From: Favolaschia claudopus
Lineage: Eukaryota > Basidiomycota > Agaricomycetes > Agaricales > Mycenaceae
DNA: 64,000 nucleotides
Assembly: GCA_037176885.1 (NCBI GenBank)
Contig: JAWWNJ010000004.1
Location: forward strand, 620,001-684,000
Reading direction: 5' to 3'
The notes under the pieces were generated by a model that worked only from the letters and a program-made list of their open reading frames with translations, had not been told where the DNA came from and did not search any database. A program made the position numbers and the translations under genes. Position 1 is the stretch's first letter. Each line of letters starts with the position of its first letter. Shown in pieces: positions 48,528 through 61,270 of this stretch.

Positions 48528-49238
48528 ACCTCCTTCCCTCCCCTAGACTTTTCGGACTTCACTTATCTTGTATCTATCATCGTCTCCCACCCCTTGTAGC
48601 CCTATTTTTGCTTGCTATCATCTCGCTCTGTATCCTTCGACCTTCCCGATATTTGTATCAATAATTTTATTCTTTCTTGTCAGCCCTCTATCTCTGCCGC
48701 TCCCCTCTGATCAGACTGAAGTACTTCGCCACACTCGAGAAGCCGCTTAACAGGAGTCATCTGGATTGGTCGCAACCTTCAAGCTGCGCTTCCGAACGAG
48801 AAAATGAACACTTCGTAATTCGCGCTGGACGGAGCTTCACAATGTTCGCTGCAGGTGATGTAAAAAAAACTCATTTCTTGACGTTTGGTGCAGGCTCCAG
48901 GTTCTTAAAGCGGCGCCGCGGCGCCACTGACTTTGTCCATGGTTAGGTTATTTGGCGGTTCGGGTCCTCTAGCTTTCTTTTACCTTGAGTTGACTTTAGC
49001 ATCGTGGGTTGCAACTCTTTCGTGGACTCTGAGCTGTTTTCTTACTGCCACCCGTTTCGCATCAGAGTTTGCGATGCCACGGCGACGCGCCCTGGTTGCA
49101 AGGTGGGTTGTTTTGCGCTCCATCTATAATGCGTTATTGACTGGACGAATTTTAATCCTCTAGACCGACAGAGAGCATCACAGTGTCCTCAACGGCCTCC
49201 ACCAGTCCGTCTCTTTAGAAATTTAGACTGAGAAACTC
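48528..49238. other. Intergenic region, nothing recognised
   Basis: The first part is T/C-rich 3' flank of the zinc-finger gene. A 76-residue hydrophobic open frame at 48933-49163 has no good start context or family resemblance, so I leave it out. Confidence 0.5.
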
Positions 49239-50215
49239 ATGATATTCCCAGCTGTTTCCCTTCCGCCCTCGGCTCCTCCCGCGGTCACATCCTCTACAGG
49301 TGAGAACCGTGTCATTTTGCTGCGAACGCGACTGAAGTTGGCAAGTAATCACGAGTATCTTGTTCCCGAACAACGATCCCACCGTCATCTCTACCGCCTC
49401 AGCGGTACACACCACTATTGCACAGATTCTTTCCACGACGACGCCCTCCACAACTGTGCACCGCGCATCCCGAACGACTACGGCCTCGCCGAGTTCCATA
49501 GACACGGCCCTCGTCGGTACCACCGGAACAATCGATAGTCTTCCGAATACCAGTTCCTCGCTGCGCTCCACTTCCTCAGCTGTGGCGGCCCCAAGCGTCA
49601 CTATGTCCTTAGCTCCAGTCGTGCACAAATCGAAAAATATAGGAAAGTATGTTGGATACACTATCGGCGCTGGTAAGGGCGAATATCCTTCCCCATTCAT
49701 TCAATTGATATAACGCTCTTCCATTAGTCTTCCTCTTCGCTTTGCTATCCAGTTTCCTGTCTACTTACCGGAGGCATCGCAGATATATGAGGAAGCGACC
49801 CCGTCCCTCGGTATTCACTGGAACTTCGATTTCAAACACCCAATTGAATGTTTCCCGAAAGTCCTCATTTGCTCAAGCACTCATGCGAAGTGTTTCGACG
49901 CGCTCATTTGACGCGTACGCGTTGACCAATGGCCCGCCGCCACTACCGCCATATTTGGGTGGAAGTCAGCCTTCCTCGCTTGATATAACTACTCAGGGTG
50001 GACGGCCCGTACTGCCAGTGTCTCGTCCTTACCGACCACTTCCACCGACTCCAATCCAGAGACACTCGGTTTGCGCCGGAAACCCAGTTGTTTTCCATTC
50101 CAATGTCCCGCCGCCTACTGTTGATCCTCGCAACTGTTCGCCACACGTTCTGTTTTCGTCTGGGAACTCGCAGACCTCGGATTTCCGTTGGCACTCGGAA
50201 TCGTACTGTCAGTGA
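49239..50215 (+). CDS. Ser/Thr-rich single-pass membrane protein
   Basis: A Ser/Thr/Ala-rich ectodomain (TSSTVITSILFPNND, ASAVHTTIAQILSTTTP, likely O-glycosylated) is followed by one membrane span built across an intron (YVGYTIGAVFLFALLSSFLS), a basic stop-transfer YRRHRRYMRKRPRP and a cytosolic tail with poly-Pro (PPPLPPYLGG, YRPLPPTPIQ) that could bind SH3 domains. Introns 49301-49341 approximately, and about 49673-49727. Wall-sensor/mucin-like design; no specific family recognised. Confidence 0.65.
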
Positions 50216-50421
50216 CAAGGACAGTAGATGAATGGTAGTGCTTGCATCGAAAGGACGTCGTTTTTCTTCCAAAACATTCCAGTAGTACGATACTCACCCA
50301 ATAACACTGTATCAATATGGAACCTGACCTGCCTTTTTGAGCTTGATATGCGGCTGTGCCACTCGCTTAGATTTGCTTCTCCGTATCTCACAGCGATAAC
50401 GACCGTGACGCTCCTTGGGCC

Positions 50422-51199
50422 ATGGCCGCCGCATCTAAACTCTCGAAATTCTCGACTTGTGAACTATCAGATGCTCTGGTCAAACTCGGCATTGCGTCGG
50501 GAGGCTATATCCCCGGTCTCAGTGTCTTTTCTCCCAGTCCTGCCGGAAAGATATGCGGACCTGCGTACACTGTAAAAATGGTGCTCGCCTCAGATAATTT
50601 CGCTCCTAAACTCTCCGAGCACTTTGTCGACACCGTCTCCGCTGGGCATGTATTGGTTATTGCTGGACCTCACGGTAATAACCCAAACACACTAATCAGT
50701 GAAATCTCAATGACCGTCTCGTCGCAGAGGCTCAGAATGCGGTCTGGGGTGGATTTTCATCTTGAGCCTGAAGTTACAACGTTTCTGATCTGCTCTAGGT
50801 GGATTAATGTCCGCTGGCGCCATCGCTCGTTCTGCTGTGGGGGTCGTCATTTCCGGCTGTTGCAGAGACCTCCAGGAGCATCGTGCTCTCGGCTTTCCTG
50901 TCTTCGCTCGCTCACATTCGACTCTGGGACAGCAAAGCTTTACACGCCCATCAGCAATAAACATTCCGCTCTGCATCACGCCCCCAAGTAATTCCAGCAA
51001 TTACACTTTCCCTTCGGTGACAGTGGAGCCTGGTGACTGGATAATCGGGGACGAGGATGGTGTCGTTTGTGTTCCTAGAGCTATGGAAGATGAAGCTTTA
51101 AAAGAAGCAGCGTCCAGGAGAGCCATCGACTCTCAGTGCATGGTCGATATCCAGGCCGGTAAAGGTATTCAGGCTACATTTGCGAAGTACAGAAAATAA
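50422..51199 (+). CDS. RraA-like (HMG/CHA aldolase family) protein
   Basis: RraA-like fold shared by 4-hydroxy-4-methyl-2-oxoglutarate/oxaloacetate aldolases. Reads FSTCELSDALVKLGI, GYIPGLSVFSP, GPAYTVKMV, AGHVLVIAGPHEAQNAVWGG, LMSAGAIARSAVGVVISG, CCRDLQEHRALGFPVFARS (the metal/substrate RD pair), VEPGDWIIGDEDGVVCVP, and a helical end KEAASRRAIDSQ. A 21-base exon (50728-50748, EAQNAVWG) lies between two introns. The stop is 52 bases from the convergent POLK stop. Confidence 0.88.
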
Positions 51200-51251
51200 A
51201 ATACATGTAATGATATGCTTGCAATGATAATGTACATATAATGGTGTGGTG

Positions 51252-53678
51252 CTATCGATCAAGTCTTTTCGGTGCCATCTTTGTCCATCGTTCGAGCATA
51301 TTTCCCTGCGCTTGTTTCGGTGAGGGCCTGGCCTCGGCTTGGGCCTGACGAATGGCGCTTCGACTGAGGCACGAATCCAAGTGCGCATTGAATGCGTGGT
51401 TCTCCGTCGGTATTTGCTTATCACACACAGGACACTGATGTGTTTCTCGCTGAAAGGGCGACTGATGCTGAGTCCTTGACTTTTCATTTCGAGAGGAGGA
51501 GGGTTTCACGCTTGGATTTGCGGGCGATGCAAAATCGGGTAAATTCTCGTCAGGTACCTCTTCCGAGTCCGCAAGTTTAGGTTTCTTGTTGGGGTTTGGC
51601 GAATTTCCGGCGTCGAAGAACTGGAGGCAGATGAGATTCCTGTGGCAATTATCGGGAAAAAAAAAAGCACTCGTTTAATTCCGGTAGAAGGATTAGGGCC
51701 ACGCAAATCTTTCAGCTTCGTCACCCGCAGACCAATCAACCGTATGGTGAGGGGCAACTCAGGAAGTAATAGTTCCTGTCCAATCTGGTCCTGGATCAAC
51801 GGCACCTTCCACCAGCATCAAGGCACAAAGCTTACAGCAAAAAGCTCTTCTTTCTTTGATATCCACCGGTCAAACGACTTTGCGCGGGTAAATACTGAGA
51901 AATTGTGAGGGCGTGGTTTCATTGTTGAATTCGGTGAGAAACACACCCTCGAAGCTATCAAGTTTATATTTGAGTGTTATGGTGCGGCCCGTCCATTGAG
52001 TTTGCTCCATATCCGATTCAAGCTCGGCGCAGACTTCTTCAAGTTTGTCCAAAATCTTCTGTTTGTCTTGAAGAGGTGAAAACGTTCTGTTCATGATTAT
52101 GGATAGGATGCTCTGTCACAATTACCTGGGAACTGACCGCTCTGCGCCAATGCTCTTGCGCTCCTCTCTTTGTGGCGGCTGAACAGTATTCGAAGCAATA
52201 CCGAGATGAGTCCTTAACAGATGGATGAGTCCGAATTGCTTGTCCATGAGAGATAGTGTTGCTCGATGGGTGTAGATATCTCCACATGTCTGGTTAAGGT
52301 GACTTACGCGTGAGTCTGATGAGGTGCAGATGCGAGACGTCTTCACCTTAATACCGATGGATTCTAATAACCGCTCAGATACTCTGCCGATTCCCGGTAT
52401 TCGTCGGATAGGAAGTTCTTTCATGAACGACTTTATTAAAACACTGTCAAATGGCATAGAATATTGCCCATTTGGTTTGTTCTGAAAAGACGTGGGTGAG
52501 CTCAGCTTTTCAAGAAATGATAGAGTGGACCTTGTCTGAGCATATTTTGGCAAGCATCTGCGGACGGTTAATGATACGCTACATGTATATAGATGGTGAG
52601 CGCACGAGATTGGGCGCAATTCCGGCGCTGACAGTTAACTTGGTCTCATTGAAAACAGTACTGCGTAGATGTTCGACACAAGCTTCTGAACTGATGTTGT
52701 GCTCCGCACAGTACTTCGTTATGCTAAGGTAGTGTTGAATAGGTGACCAAGGATATGGATGGTTGGCGGACCGCACTTGAGATAACCCTCGTCGCAGCCG
52801 GCCGGACACATCTGGGGGTCGTAACTTGCAACAGAGTCGATTGTTGTTCCCAGAGGAAAAACCAAACTTACCGACTGCAGATCTCCATTACTTTATGAGA
52901 CGGCTCACTGTAGCTGGAGCTATGAGAGACCATGATGAGCTGGGGACATAATTTCTTGGCGACGAATGCTATGATGAAACGTCTGAGGAGACTCATTTGT
53001 AATATTTTCACCACTCACTAGCCATTCCAGACCGCACGCCATATTTACGGGCTTCATAGGAAGCAGTCGACAGTACGGAATGGCCGACCTATTCCTGGTT
53101 GGTGAGCTTGACACGGCTAGAGTGAAAGTAACAAGTACCGCAAAAGGCTTGCCAGCAAGTGTGGGATCATTCAGAACTTCAACACTTGCAAAAAAGGAAT
53201 CCAGATCAAAATGAACAATCGTTTGACTCAAATCTCTCTCGGATTCCAGTTTGTGAAGCTTGACGAAGGGTCAGCCAAGCAGGACAGGGGAAGAGCGAGT
53301 AGGACCGACAATCTGGTCCACTTGAGCTTCCGTTTTTGCCAGGTTGACCCCGGGTCTATTGATCAAGTCATCACGCAAATGTAGAATGTGCTCGATTTTC
53401 TTGGACAATTCCTTGTCTTTCTTCTTTTCGTTCTACAATGAATTGGTTGGTGAATCAAGTACTTTGATTTCGCGTCGCATACTTCGTAGAACTTGGATCC
53501 CTTGAAGAACGTTGTATAAGGTTGGTATGGTCAGGATACGATTTCGTACTTTGGAAACGTCTGCGATGACTCGGTTAATGTCGGTTTGGTCCTTGCTCAA
53601 TCCAGCTTTCCCAGTCGACGGTCCTGCGAGCCGTTTGACGAGACTGGCGGTCTCTTGAGAGGGCAGTGGCTCCACCAT
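51252..53678 (-). CDS. POLK: DNA polymerase kappa (Y-family translesion polymerase)
   Basis: Bypasses bulky minor-groove lesions in the nucleus. The N-clasp specific to kappa is present: RLAGPSTGKAGLSKDQTDI, then GSKFYE on an 18-base exon (53483-53500), NEKKKDKELSKKIEHIL and NRPGVNLAKTEAQVD. The catalytic palm starts IVHFDLDSFFASVEVL; later FNETKLTVSAGIAPN, MLAKICSDK, PNGQYSMPFD, ELPIRRIPGIGRVSERLL (helix-hairpin-helix), and the little finger with LTIRLIGLRVTKLKDL. The C terminus carries one UBZ-type zinc finger, CPVCDKQIPTENHAFNAHL..C. Heavily interrupted by small introns. Divergent from ATG6 with 217 bases between starts. Confidence 0.92.
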
Positions 53679-53895
53679 GGCAACCCTGCGTGGCAGGCTG
53701 CGTAGAGTTTGAGTAAGGATTCAATGGTGAGAGAGAGGTTGGTGTCACAATTGTCGTGACTCCGCGTCAGATCACATGTCCGTGACCCGCTTGCACCTGA
53801 ATAAAGTGCTTGACCCTTACCACGAGTACTGTACCACAGGCGGGTTGTCTTTGGATTCCCTCCTTGCAGGGTCCCTTGACCTGCTCAATACAACA

Positions 53896-55580
53896 ATGAA
53901 CAGCATTGTTTGCCAGCAATGTAAGGAACCTCTTGAGGTATATGAAATCAATTTCATGTGAGTGTTTCTTGCAGACCTGCTCACCATTGCTTTCAGTTAG
54001 ATGGCTCGCTTTCCGACTTGGCCCCTTCTGCGTATGATATGATAGTAGGCTCGTTACCACCCGCTCCGATTCGACAAGAATCGGAAACCCCTCCACAACA
54101 ATTGAAAGCCACACAAGTCTCTCGCGATGCCTGGCAAAAGTCCAAGAGCCCCTCAGCCTCTACCTCTACGCATGCCCCGAGTCGAAAGCATACTGCGTTG
54201 TTGCCGAACGAATCGTTCGTGTTACTACAAGATAGTATTGTGCGTAGCATTCCGTCCCCTGCGCCGTCCCCAACATCCAAAAAGGGATCGACATCGCGAA
54301 GCGCGTCGGCGAAGGCACAACCACCCCTGCTCAAGGAGGAGCCTACACAACCTAATCCTTCACCCCTGTCTCATCACTTACGCTCGACTGTACGGCTCTT
54401 TAATCTGCTTTCAGCACGGACAGATATCGATCACCCGCTATGTGCGGAGTGTACCCAGATATTACTCGCATCCCTACAACGGCAATTGGACGAGACAAAA
54501 CGAGAGAGGGATGGTTATATCGCTTTTGAGAAAGAAGTTAGGAAGGAGCGCGAGAGAGATGGCCAGGGACTTTCTCGAGAAGAAGCCGAAAAGAAAATCG
54601 ACAAACTCAAACTCGATGAGAGACAGGCAATTGACCAATTGAAAGTAGCCGAGCAAGAGCGGTTCCAACTAGACGAAGAATTACGTGCTCTAGAGGAGGA
54701 GGAGAAGTTGCTGGAACAGGACGAAGCTCGGTCAGTAAACCTTGCACCAACATTCTGTAGGATGCTTACTCAGATGATAGATTCTGGCATGCTCATAATG
54801 AACAGCTTCTGTCTTCGGAACAACTCGCCTCGCAGTTGGCCACTATACGCGCAGCGTACGCAGCTGATTCTGCTACGCTCGAAAAACTTGAACGGACAAA
54901 TGTATACAACGACGCCTTTTGCATTGGGCACGACGGTGTTTTCGGAACCATCAACGGTCTTCGGTTGGGTAGAGTTCCGGGTGTGCCTGTACGCTCGATA
55001 TTTACGCAATTAGACCCCATGCTGATATGGCCGTAGGTCGAGTGGGCCGAAATCAACGCTGCATGGGGCCAATCGCTCCTTCTCCTCTATACCATCGCAC
55101 GGAAACTCGACTGCACGTTCGAGAAGTAGGTTATTCTCCCACCAACCTATGATGGCGGCTAACCAGGTTGACCGACAGCTATCGTTTAGTTCCCATGGGT
55201 TCATTCTCTCGCATCGAAAAGACCACAGGGGACAAGGCCAGTTATGAACTATATTCTTCTGGAAATCTCAACATTGTGCAATTGCTACACAATCGTCGGT
55301 TTGATTTAGCCATGGTCGCCTTCTTGGAGTGTTTGAAGCAGGTCATGGATTACATCAAATCCCAAGATTCGACGATAGAATTCCCGCACCAGTTTGTTGG
55401 CCGTATGTGCTGCCAGGGATTTGGCTGACTGAGCATCGTAGAGTTGTTAAGGACAAGATAGGCGACGTTTCAGTTAAGCTGAAATTTAACCAAGACGAAG
55501 CTTGGACGCGGTCGCTACGCCATGTTCTCCTAGCGTTAAAGATATGCCTCAAGTGGGCAACGAACGGAGTAAATGGGTGA
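53896..55580 (+). CDS. ATG6: Autophagy protein Atg6/Beclin-1 (Vps30)
   Basis: Subunit of the Vps34 PI3-kinase complexes in autophagy and vacuolar sorting. The start [14 protein letters not shown] is the family's Cys-pair N terminus and joins to [20 protein letters not shown] through intron 1; an upstream in-frame ATG at 53776 is not needed. Ser/Pro-rich BH3-bearing region ([19 protein letters not shown]), coiled coil ([41 protein letters not shown]), then the evolutionarily conserved domain: [74 protein letters not shown]. Ends KWATNGVNG. Confidence 0.95.
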
Positions 55581-55796
55581 AATGGCGGGACGTCCGGAGA
55601 GCCTCGAATGGATATCAATCAATCGATCTTTGTACGAATTGTCGATAATCACCTTTTATGGCCGATTTTTTTCTCGCTTTGTAAGGAGGTCAAAGTAGCC
55701 ATGCGCACATATCTTTATTACCTCAGAGGCGCACAGTAGTCCTGATTCGTCCTTTCTCTGTCGATATATCTCCGCCAACTGTCCCGCAGCGTATCC

Positions 55797-58499
55797 ATGG
55801 GTCTGCTGTATCTCGGGACTGCTCTCACTTGGGAAGAAGTCAAGAAACACGCCGATCATGTCCGGTTCCACGGAATAACTCAGTTTCTGCACACTTGGGA
55901 CAGACTCAAGGACCGTAAGGGCGACGAGCTTCTCTGGGGCGACGAGGTACCTCTCCAGCGTCTTCGTACAGGTGCAGAGCTCGGCTTAAGCGTGCCAGAT
56001 CGAGTATCTTGTCGTAGCATTGAACGACGCACAGAAGGATGCGCGGCTGTCCTTGAGACAGACCGAGATTTTGGAGAAATTGAGTTCCATCTGTGGCGAT
56101 ATATCTTCAGACTGCCCTGAATCGTGCGTTCCCTCGCCCTGTCTTGTGTCTCGGCCTCAGGGGGCTCGTAGCGTTTCTGTGCCCACATTTCACCCGGAAT
56201 ATGGTCGCTACATGCTTGAATCAACTCCAGGCTCCCCGTACACTGGTTCAATACCTGACCTGTTATCGGTTGAGGGTAATATGCGATATCGGTTAGCTTT
56301 TACGTGTTGTAGGCGATTGTGGGCCCTAAATTCTTTCAGGCGTGCATTGGCTAGAAAACACCTCAAACGCCATGAAATCCCTCTGACCCTGACCTCATTC
56401 CCTCGTCTTGGAGTTCCCGGCCCCTTCACGGAGCCCTATTTCGACCCTGCCGATGCTATATCTAGCCACAGTCTGTTCCTTCCCGAAGAGATCACAAACC
56501 CACACGTCCGGTTTCCGTCGGTCTCTTTCTTCGATCGCGCGCCTTGATTCTGATAGTCCAATAGCACATTAACAGCCAATATCAGACAGAGAAGGGGCTC
56601 CAAGGTCGCCATTAATTTGCCGCTTTTCTTCGATACCGAGACTCCTCGTCCTTTCATTGATCCTACAATACCATGGGAGCGTTCCATATACCCGGAAGAT
56701 CACGGTTCGTTCGAACACCCGTTTTCTGCCTGCAGACACGACCTCACGAAATCTCAGAGGCCAAGGACGGCGCAGCACTCCCGGACCACATCTACATGGA
56801 CGCCATGGGCTTCGGTATGGGTTGCTGCTGCCTTCAGCTCACCTTCCAAGCCTGCCATGTCGCTGACGCCAGAAGGATGTATGATGGTCTCATCCCAATT
56901 GGACCAATCCTAGTCGGTGGATTCCTGTTCATGTCCCGACTGCTTTTAATCGTGTCTCCATAGCTGGCATTGACAGCGGCGAGCCCGGTATGGCGTGGAT
57001 ATTTAGCCGATGTCGATTGCCGTTGGAACGTCATCGCCGGCAGTGTCGACGATCGCACTGAAGAAGAGAGAGGGCTCAAGGTACTACTTGACTAGGTTCT
57101 TGGAATTTTTCACTGAGCAAGTCTAGCCCCTGGACAATTCTCGCTTCCAGATTCCCAAATCTAGATACGATAGCGTCGATATGTATATTTCACCGGACTG
57201 GATCAACCGGCCTGAATACAACGACAACCCGCTCCCTTTCGATGAAGGCATTTACAATCGTCTACGAGACCACGGTATGCGCGATTGTTTCCTAGCAGGG
57301 CTACCCTTCCTCATATAGTCATCAAGGAATTGACGATCTGTTGTCCAAGCATATCTCCCATCTATTCATTCGGGATCCCCTGGTCGTCTTCTCGGAAACT
57401 ATAGATCAAGATGACGAGAAGAGCACTGACCATTTCGAGGTAGACTGCAAGCTGTCTGTTTTGCAATTAATCTGACCCTTACAAGAACTTGCAATCTACG
57501 AATTGGCAAACGTTGCGATTCAAGCCTCCTCCCCCTGGTTCTTCGATCGGTTGGAGGGTCGAATTCCGAAGCATGGAGGTGCAAATGACCGATTACGAGA
57601 ATGCGGCGTTTGCGGTTTTCGTCGTGCTCTTGTCCAGAGTTATCTTGAGTTTCAACACGAACTTTTATATTCCCATTTCCAAGGTTAGTACCCGCTACTG
57701 ATCTGCAAGCTTTACTCAATCATGCAGGTGGACGAGAACATGGGAAGAGCGCAGCAACGAGATGCGGCTCAAAATGGCAAATTTTGGTTTCGCAAGGATG
57801 TTGGGTCGCGACACCATAGCGCCGCGTCCAGTGCCGCGTCTTCTGATTGCAACTCCTGCTGTAGCTCTCCTGTCGATGAGTCGCCCAAGGTCAAAGACAA
57901 AAAAATGCGGAACTGTTTTCCAGATCCTCCACTCCCAGAAAACGGAACCAATCCACTACCTATTCACGAGGAATACGAAGAGATGACGATGAACGAAATC
58001 ATGAACGGCAAGGTATGTTCCAACTCTCCAGGTCAAGATTAATCCGTGGCTCATTTTTCTAGGGCGATTCATTCCCCGGCCTTCTTGGCCTCATAACTGC
58101 GTACATCGAGACATTGGATATAGACACAGATGAATTAATCAAGATACACAACTATTTAGACCTTGTGAAGCGCAGAGCGAATGGTTTGTAGTTGTCATCA
58201 TCGCAAACTTCATCCCACTCAATTCATAGTTTCGGCAGGTTCACTGATCACCTCAGCCACATGGATACGCAACTTTGTGCGCTCTCACCCAGCGTACAAG
58301 CATGACTCTGTAGTCAGTGCCGAGATAAATTATGATCTCGTTGTTGCTGTAGACGAGATGTACGTATGCCATATGCTTCGCTCTGGCCACATCCATATTT
58401 AAACTCGTTCACAGTGAAAGGGGTGTTCGACAGGCTACGGACCTCCTTCCCGCCGACTATACAGGCAGCAAAGAGGATTCGGGCACGATTGGTTTATGA
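55797..58499 (+). CDS. GSH1: Glutamate-cysteine ligase
   Basis: First and rate-limiting step of glutathione synthesis, cytosolic. The start [20 protein letters not shown] matches the eukaryotic GCL N terminus; then [46 protein letters not shown], the substrate region [31 protein letters not shown], the signature [59 protein letters not shown] and a helical C terminus ending [14 protein letters not shown]. At least ten short introns. Stop is 59 bases from the convergent neighbour's stop. Confidence 0.94.
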
Positions 58500-58558
58500 T
58501 CCGTCAATAGAATTAGAGACACCACACGTATGTATGTTAAGAGTATGATGATGTATTT

Positions 58559-61127
58559 TTATGGTTCAAGAGTATACTGTGTATCGTGGGTCTGGTAGAG
58601 CTCCTTGAGGCGGCCCCATTGATGTATTAGACAAGTACGACGGCTGTTTTTGTGAAGGGGCTATCAGGATTCGAAAGAGACGTTTGCGAGGTGCACTCAC
58701 AATAGGCTGCGGTTGCTTTGAGTGGTACGCCAAAGGGTCAGCGCGCACTTCGCGAGCCAGTTCTTTCTTGAGCTCTTCGACGTGCACTTTAACTTCGGGT
58801 GAGTAGACGAAGATCGACTTTCGAAATCACCAACACTGAACATTGATCGCTGTCGCCTCCTTCATCGCGTCAACGAACCGTGATCTTTCTCCACGAATCT
58901 CGTCTGACAATCCTTGAATAAAATTAGGATCGATGCCACACAAGAGAACCATTACGAACCCGCTACGAGGGCTCGGAGCAGCTTTTCTTGTTCTTGCCGC
59001 TGCCTATTGATAAGGTCGACAATAGACTGCGAAGCTAGACAATAGTCAGTTTCGTGTACAGGAGAAAGAAACAGTATTGTTACTCGAACCCGGAGACTCT
59101 GAATTCATCGAGGCAGTTAGATTATTGATGGACGCTAGCAGTGTTGCGATTTGATCTCTTGGTTGGCCGTCCGGAGCCAGTTGACGAATTTCTGCAACGA
59201 GACTCGGGACCGAGTCGGACGAGCACCCCAGTCGCTGGGATATCTGTTCAACACCAGCAGCGACAACTGATATTTGCGCGGTGCCTCCTCTGACAAAGGC
59301 TTCCAGCCACTAGTCACAGGATGAGCATGCATTGGGATCAAAGTAAAACAAGCATGCCGAGTTGAGTTCATTCAGATATCGAACGCTATCCGCTTGTTGT
59401 TTTGCTTGCACAGTGCGCTGAGAGACACTCTCTTCAAGAAGGAGTAGAATCTGATTTATCTGAGAAATATGTCGGCCTATGAGAATGGGGGATAATACCA
59501 AGGGTACCTTGTCCAGGGCATCAAAGGCAGCCGCTTCCTTTGTCTGTGATGAGTTGTGGTATTCAGAACCGCATCCACCGACTTGAATCTGGGCAAGGTG
59601 CTTCAAGATGTATGGCAAATCGGAACGCAGCCTTTCATCGATGCCTCTTAACACATTGAGGATAGCTGGAGAGCTGGGATCAGGCTCAAGGCGCTGCCCG
59701 ATCGCAGAGTGAATATTGTGGAGAGTACGATTCGTGTCGTCGGTTTGCCTGCGAATTTCAGACATGGTTTTTCGTATGTCTTCGGCGAGCGACTCGAGAA
59801 GAAGGGACTGAGTAGATGGGACGTTGTGGGGCTCGTCAGATGGGTGGTCACCGAGAAAGCAAGATGAGACTGGATTCCCGGGGTCGCTCTGAATATTCCT
59901 CGCGGTAGGCTTGTGAGGCGATGAATAAGAGTCAAGAATTGATGTGGGAGACGCTCGCCCCGTAGCTTCGTCCTTCAGCGGCCCTGGTACACGTTGCGAA
60001 TTCCTTCGTATGAGGGTTGAGGTCCGTTGCAACTGGGAAGGAGAAGTTGAGGCAGAGTTGCCGTGTCCCTCGAGCCTTGCTCGCCGCTGCGTCACGACCG
60101 AGAGACGTCCGAGATCCGTTATGGAGGGACGCTTTGCGGGTACAGTGCATGTCGCCGAGCTGTTGACGAGTGGAGAGGCTGAGTTGAAAGATGCATTCCA
60201 TATTCTGACTGCAATCGGAGAGAGAGGTCGTTCGGGGAGAGGAGGTAAGGCGCGGTCAACGCAGGTACTGCTGGGTCTGGGAGGCGTAACAGACTCTGGA
60301 GAATGGATCGGTTTGGTTTCCTTCGCGCTCACAGAAGCTTCGTTGGTGGGCAAGATGATATCCCTGGCCGCTTTTAGTCATGCTCATCGGGACTACTAGG
60401 TCAGATGTATGTACCAGACGGCGCTCACCCAACGAGCGCGTTCTCTGACAGACGTAGTAGCAAACCGTTCTCTTCGTTTTTCCCTTCCAGCACCAACGTG
60501 GAACAGCACTTCGAAGACCTTCATGTCTTCACCCAAAAGTATCGATCCTGACTCAGACTCCTCCTCAGCCTCCTGGCGAACATCAAGACAATGCTGCAGG
60601 GAGACTGCATAGATCGAAGCCGTGGTTTTACAAGTCAGATGGAGAGCGTTGTCTTCCAGAACAGCAGAGCAAAATGTCCATGTGGGAAGATTCTGGGACG
60701 TAGACAAGGTTTCCGGGAAACGAACGAGGTAATACAGTGAGCCAGTCAATTGTTGACTATAGAAAGACTTTGTAGACGTAGAGCAAGTGTCTGTGGGTGA
60801 TAGAGTCATAGCGGGTAGAGGTTCTTGAAGGGATTCGGGTGTAGGAGCAAGCCTCGCTGGAGTCTCTGGCGTAGGTTTCCCAGCACGCAAACCGCTACCT
60901 TTCTTGAGCGCGGCAAGCAAGTTGCGGAGAGATTGACGGATCGGGGACTTGTCTTTCTTCGAGCTCGTTATACCGCTATAAAGAGGAGATTTGGTCTTGA
61001 GTGTCGTGGTGTCCGAGGCCGACATGGACGTCGACTGGCTACTGAGAGACTCGAAGCGGTTGATGAGACCCTTGGTAGATGGAGATGGTTGGGCAGAATG
61101 TGAGTGAATAGGCCGAGGTCCTAGCAT
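58559..61127 (-). CDS. PH-like domain/coiled-coil protein, uncharacterised
   Basis: N-terminal Ser/Thr-rich basic segment (INRFESLSSQSTSMSAS), then a domain with TGSLYYLVRFPETLS, WTFCSAVLEDNALHLTC, DMKVFEVLFHVGAGREKRRE and a terminal helix VRERARW, which looks like a pleckstrin-homology fold. A Pro/Ser linker (RALPPLPERPLSP) follows, then long helical/coiled-coil stretches (ESLAEDIRKTMSEIRRQTDD, LEESVSQRTVQAKQQADS, DLINRQRQEQEKLLRAL) and the end KKELAREVRADPLAYHSKQ. Exon borders around 60400-60350 and beyond 59310 are not fully resolved. Function unknown; membrane/cytoskeleton adaptor is a guess. Divergent from RAD9, 98 bases apart. Confidence 0.6.
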
Positions 61128-61200
61128 TTCAACGAATGTAGTAGTTTGCGGTATGAATAAGGTGTGGTGGATCGGGAAAAGAGCTGAAAAGAGGGCGTTT

Positions 61201-61270
61201 GTGACCGAGCGTGACTCGAACTCTAATGCAGGCTACACTCGACGCGTCTGCCCTGAAGCGTAAGACGCGT
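61201..61270. promoter_or_regulatory. GTGAC pair and two ACGCGT boxes at RAD9 start
   Basis: GTGAC at 61201 and 61211 (10-base spacing) lies just before the start codon; ACGCGT occurs at 61242 in exon 1 and 61265 in intron 1. Same elements as upstream of CTF4. S-phase regulation is inference. Confidence 0.35.

Noticed and set aside
48933..49163. 76-residue hydrophobic frame as a small membrane protein
   Set aside because: No homologous pattern, no clear introns or start context, and the neighbouring sequence is untranslated.
55656..55892. 78-residue minus-strand frame over the GCL start
   Set aside because: It is the antisense shadow of the conserved GCL N terminus and matches no family.
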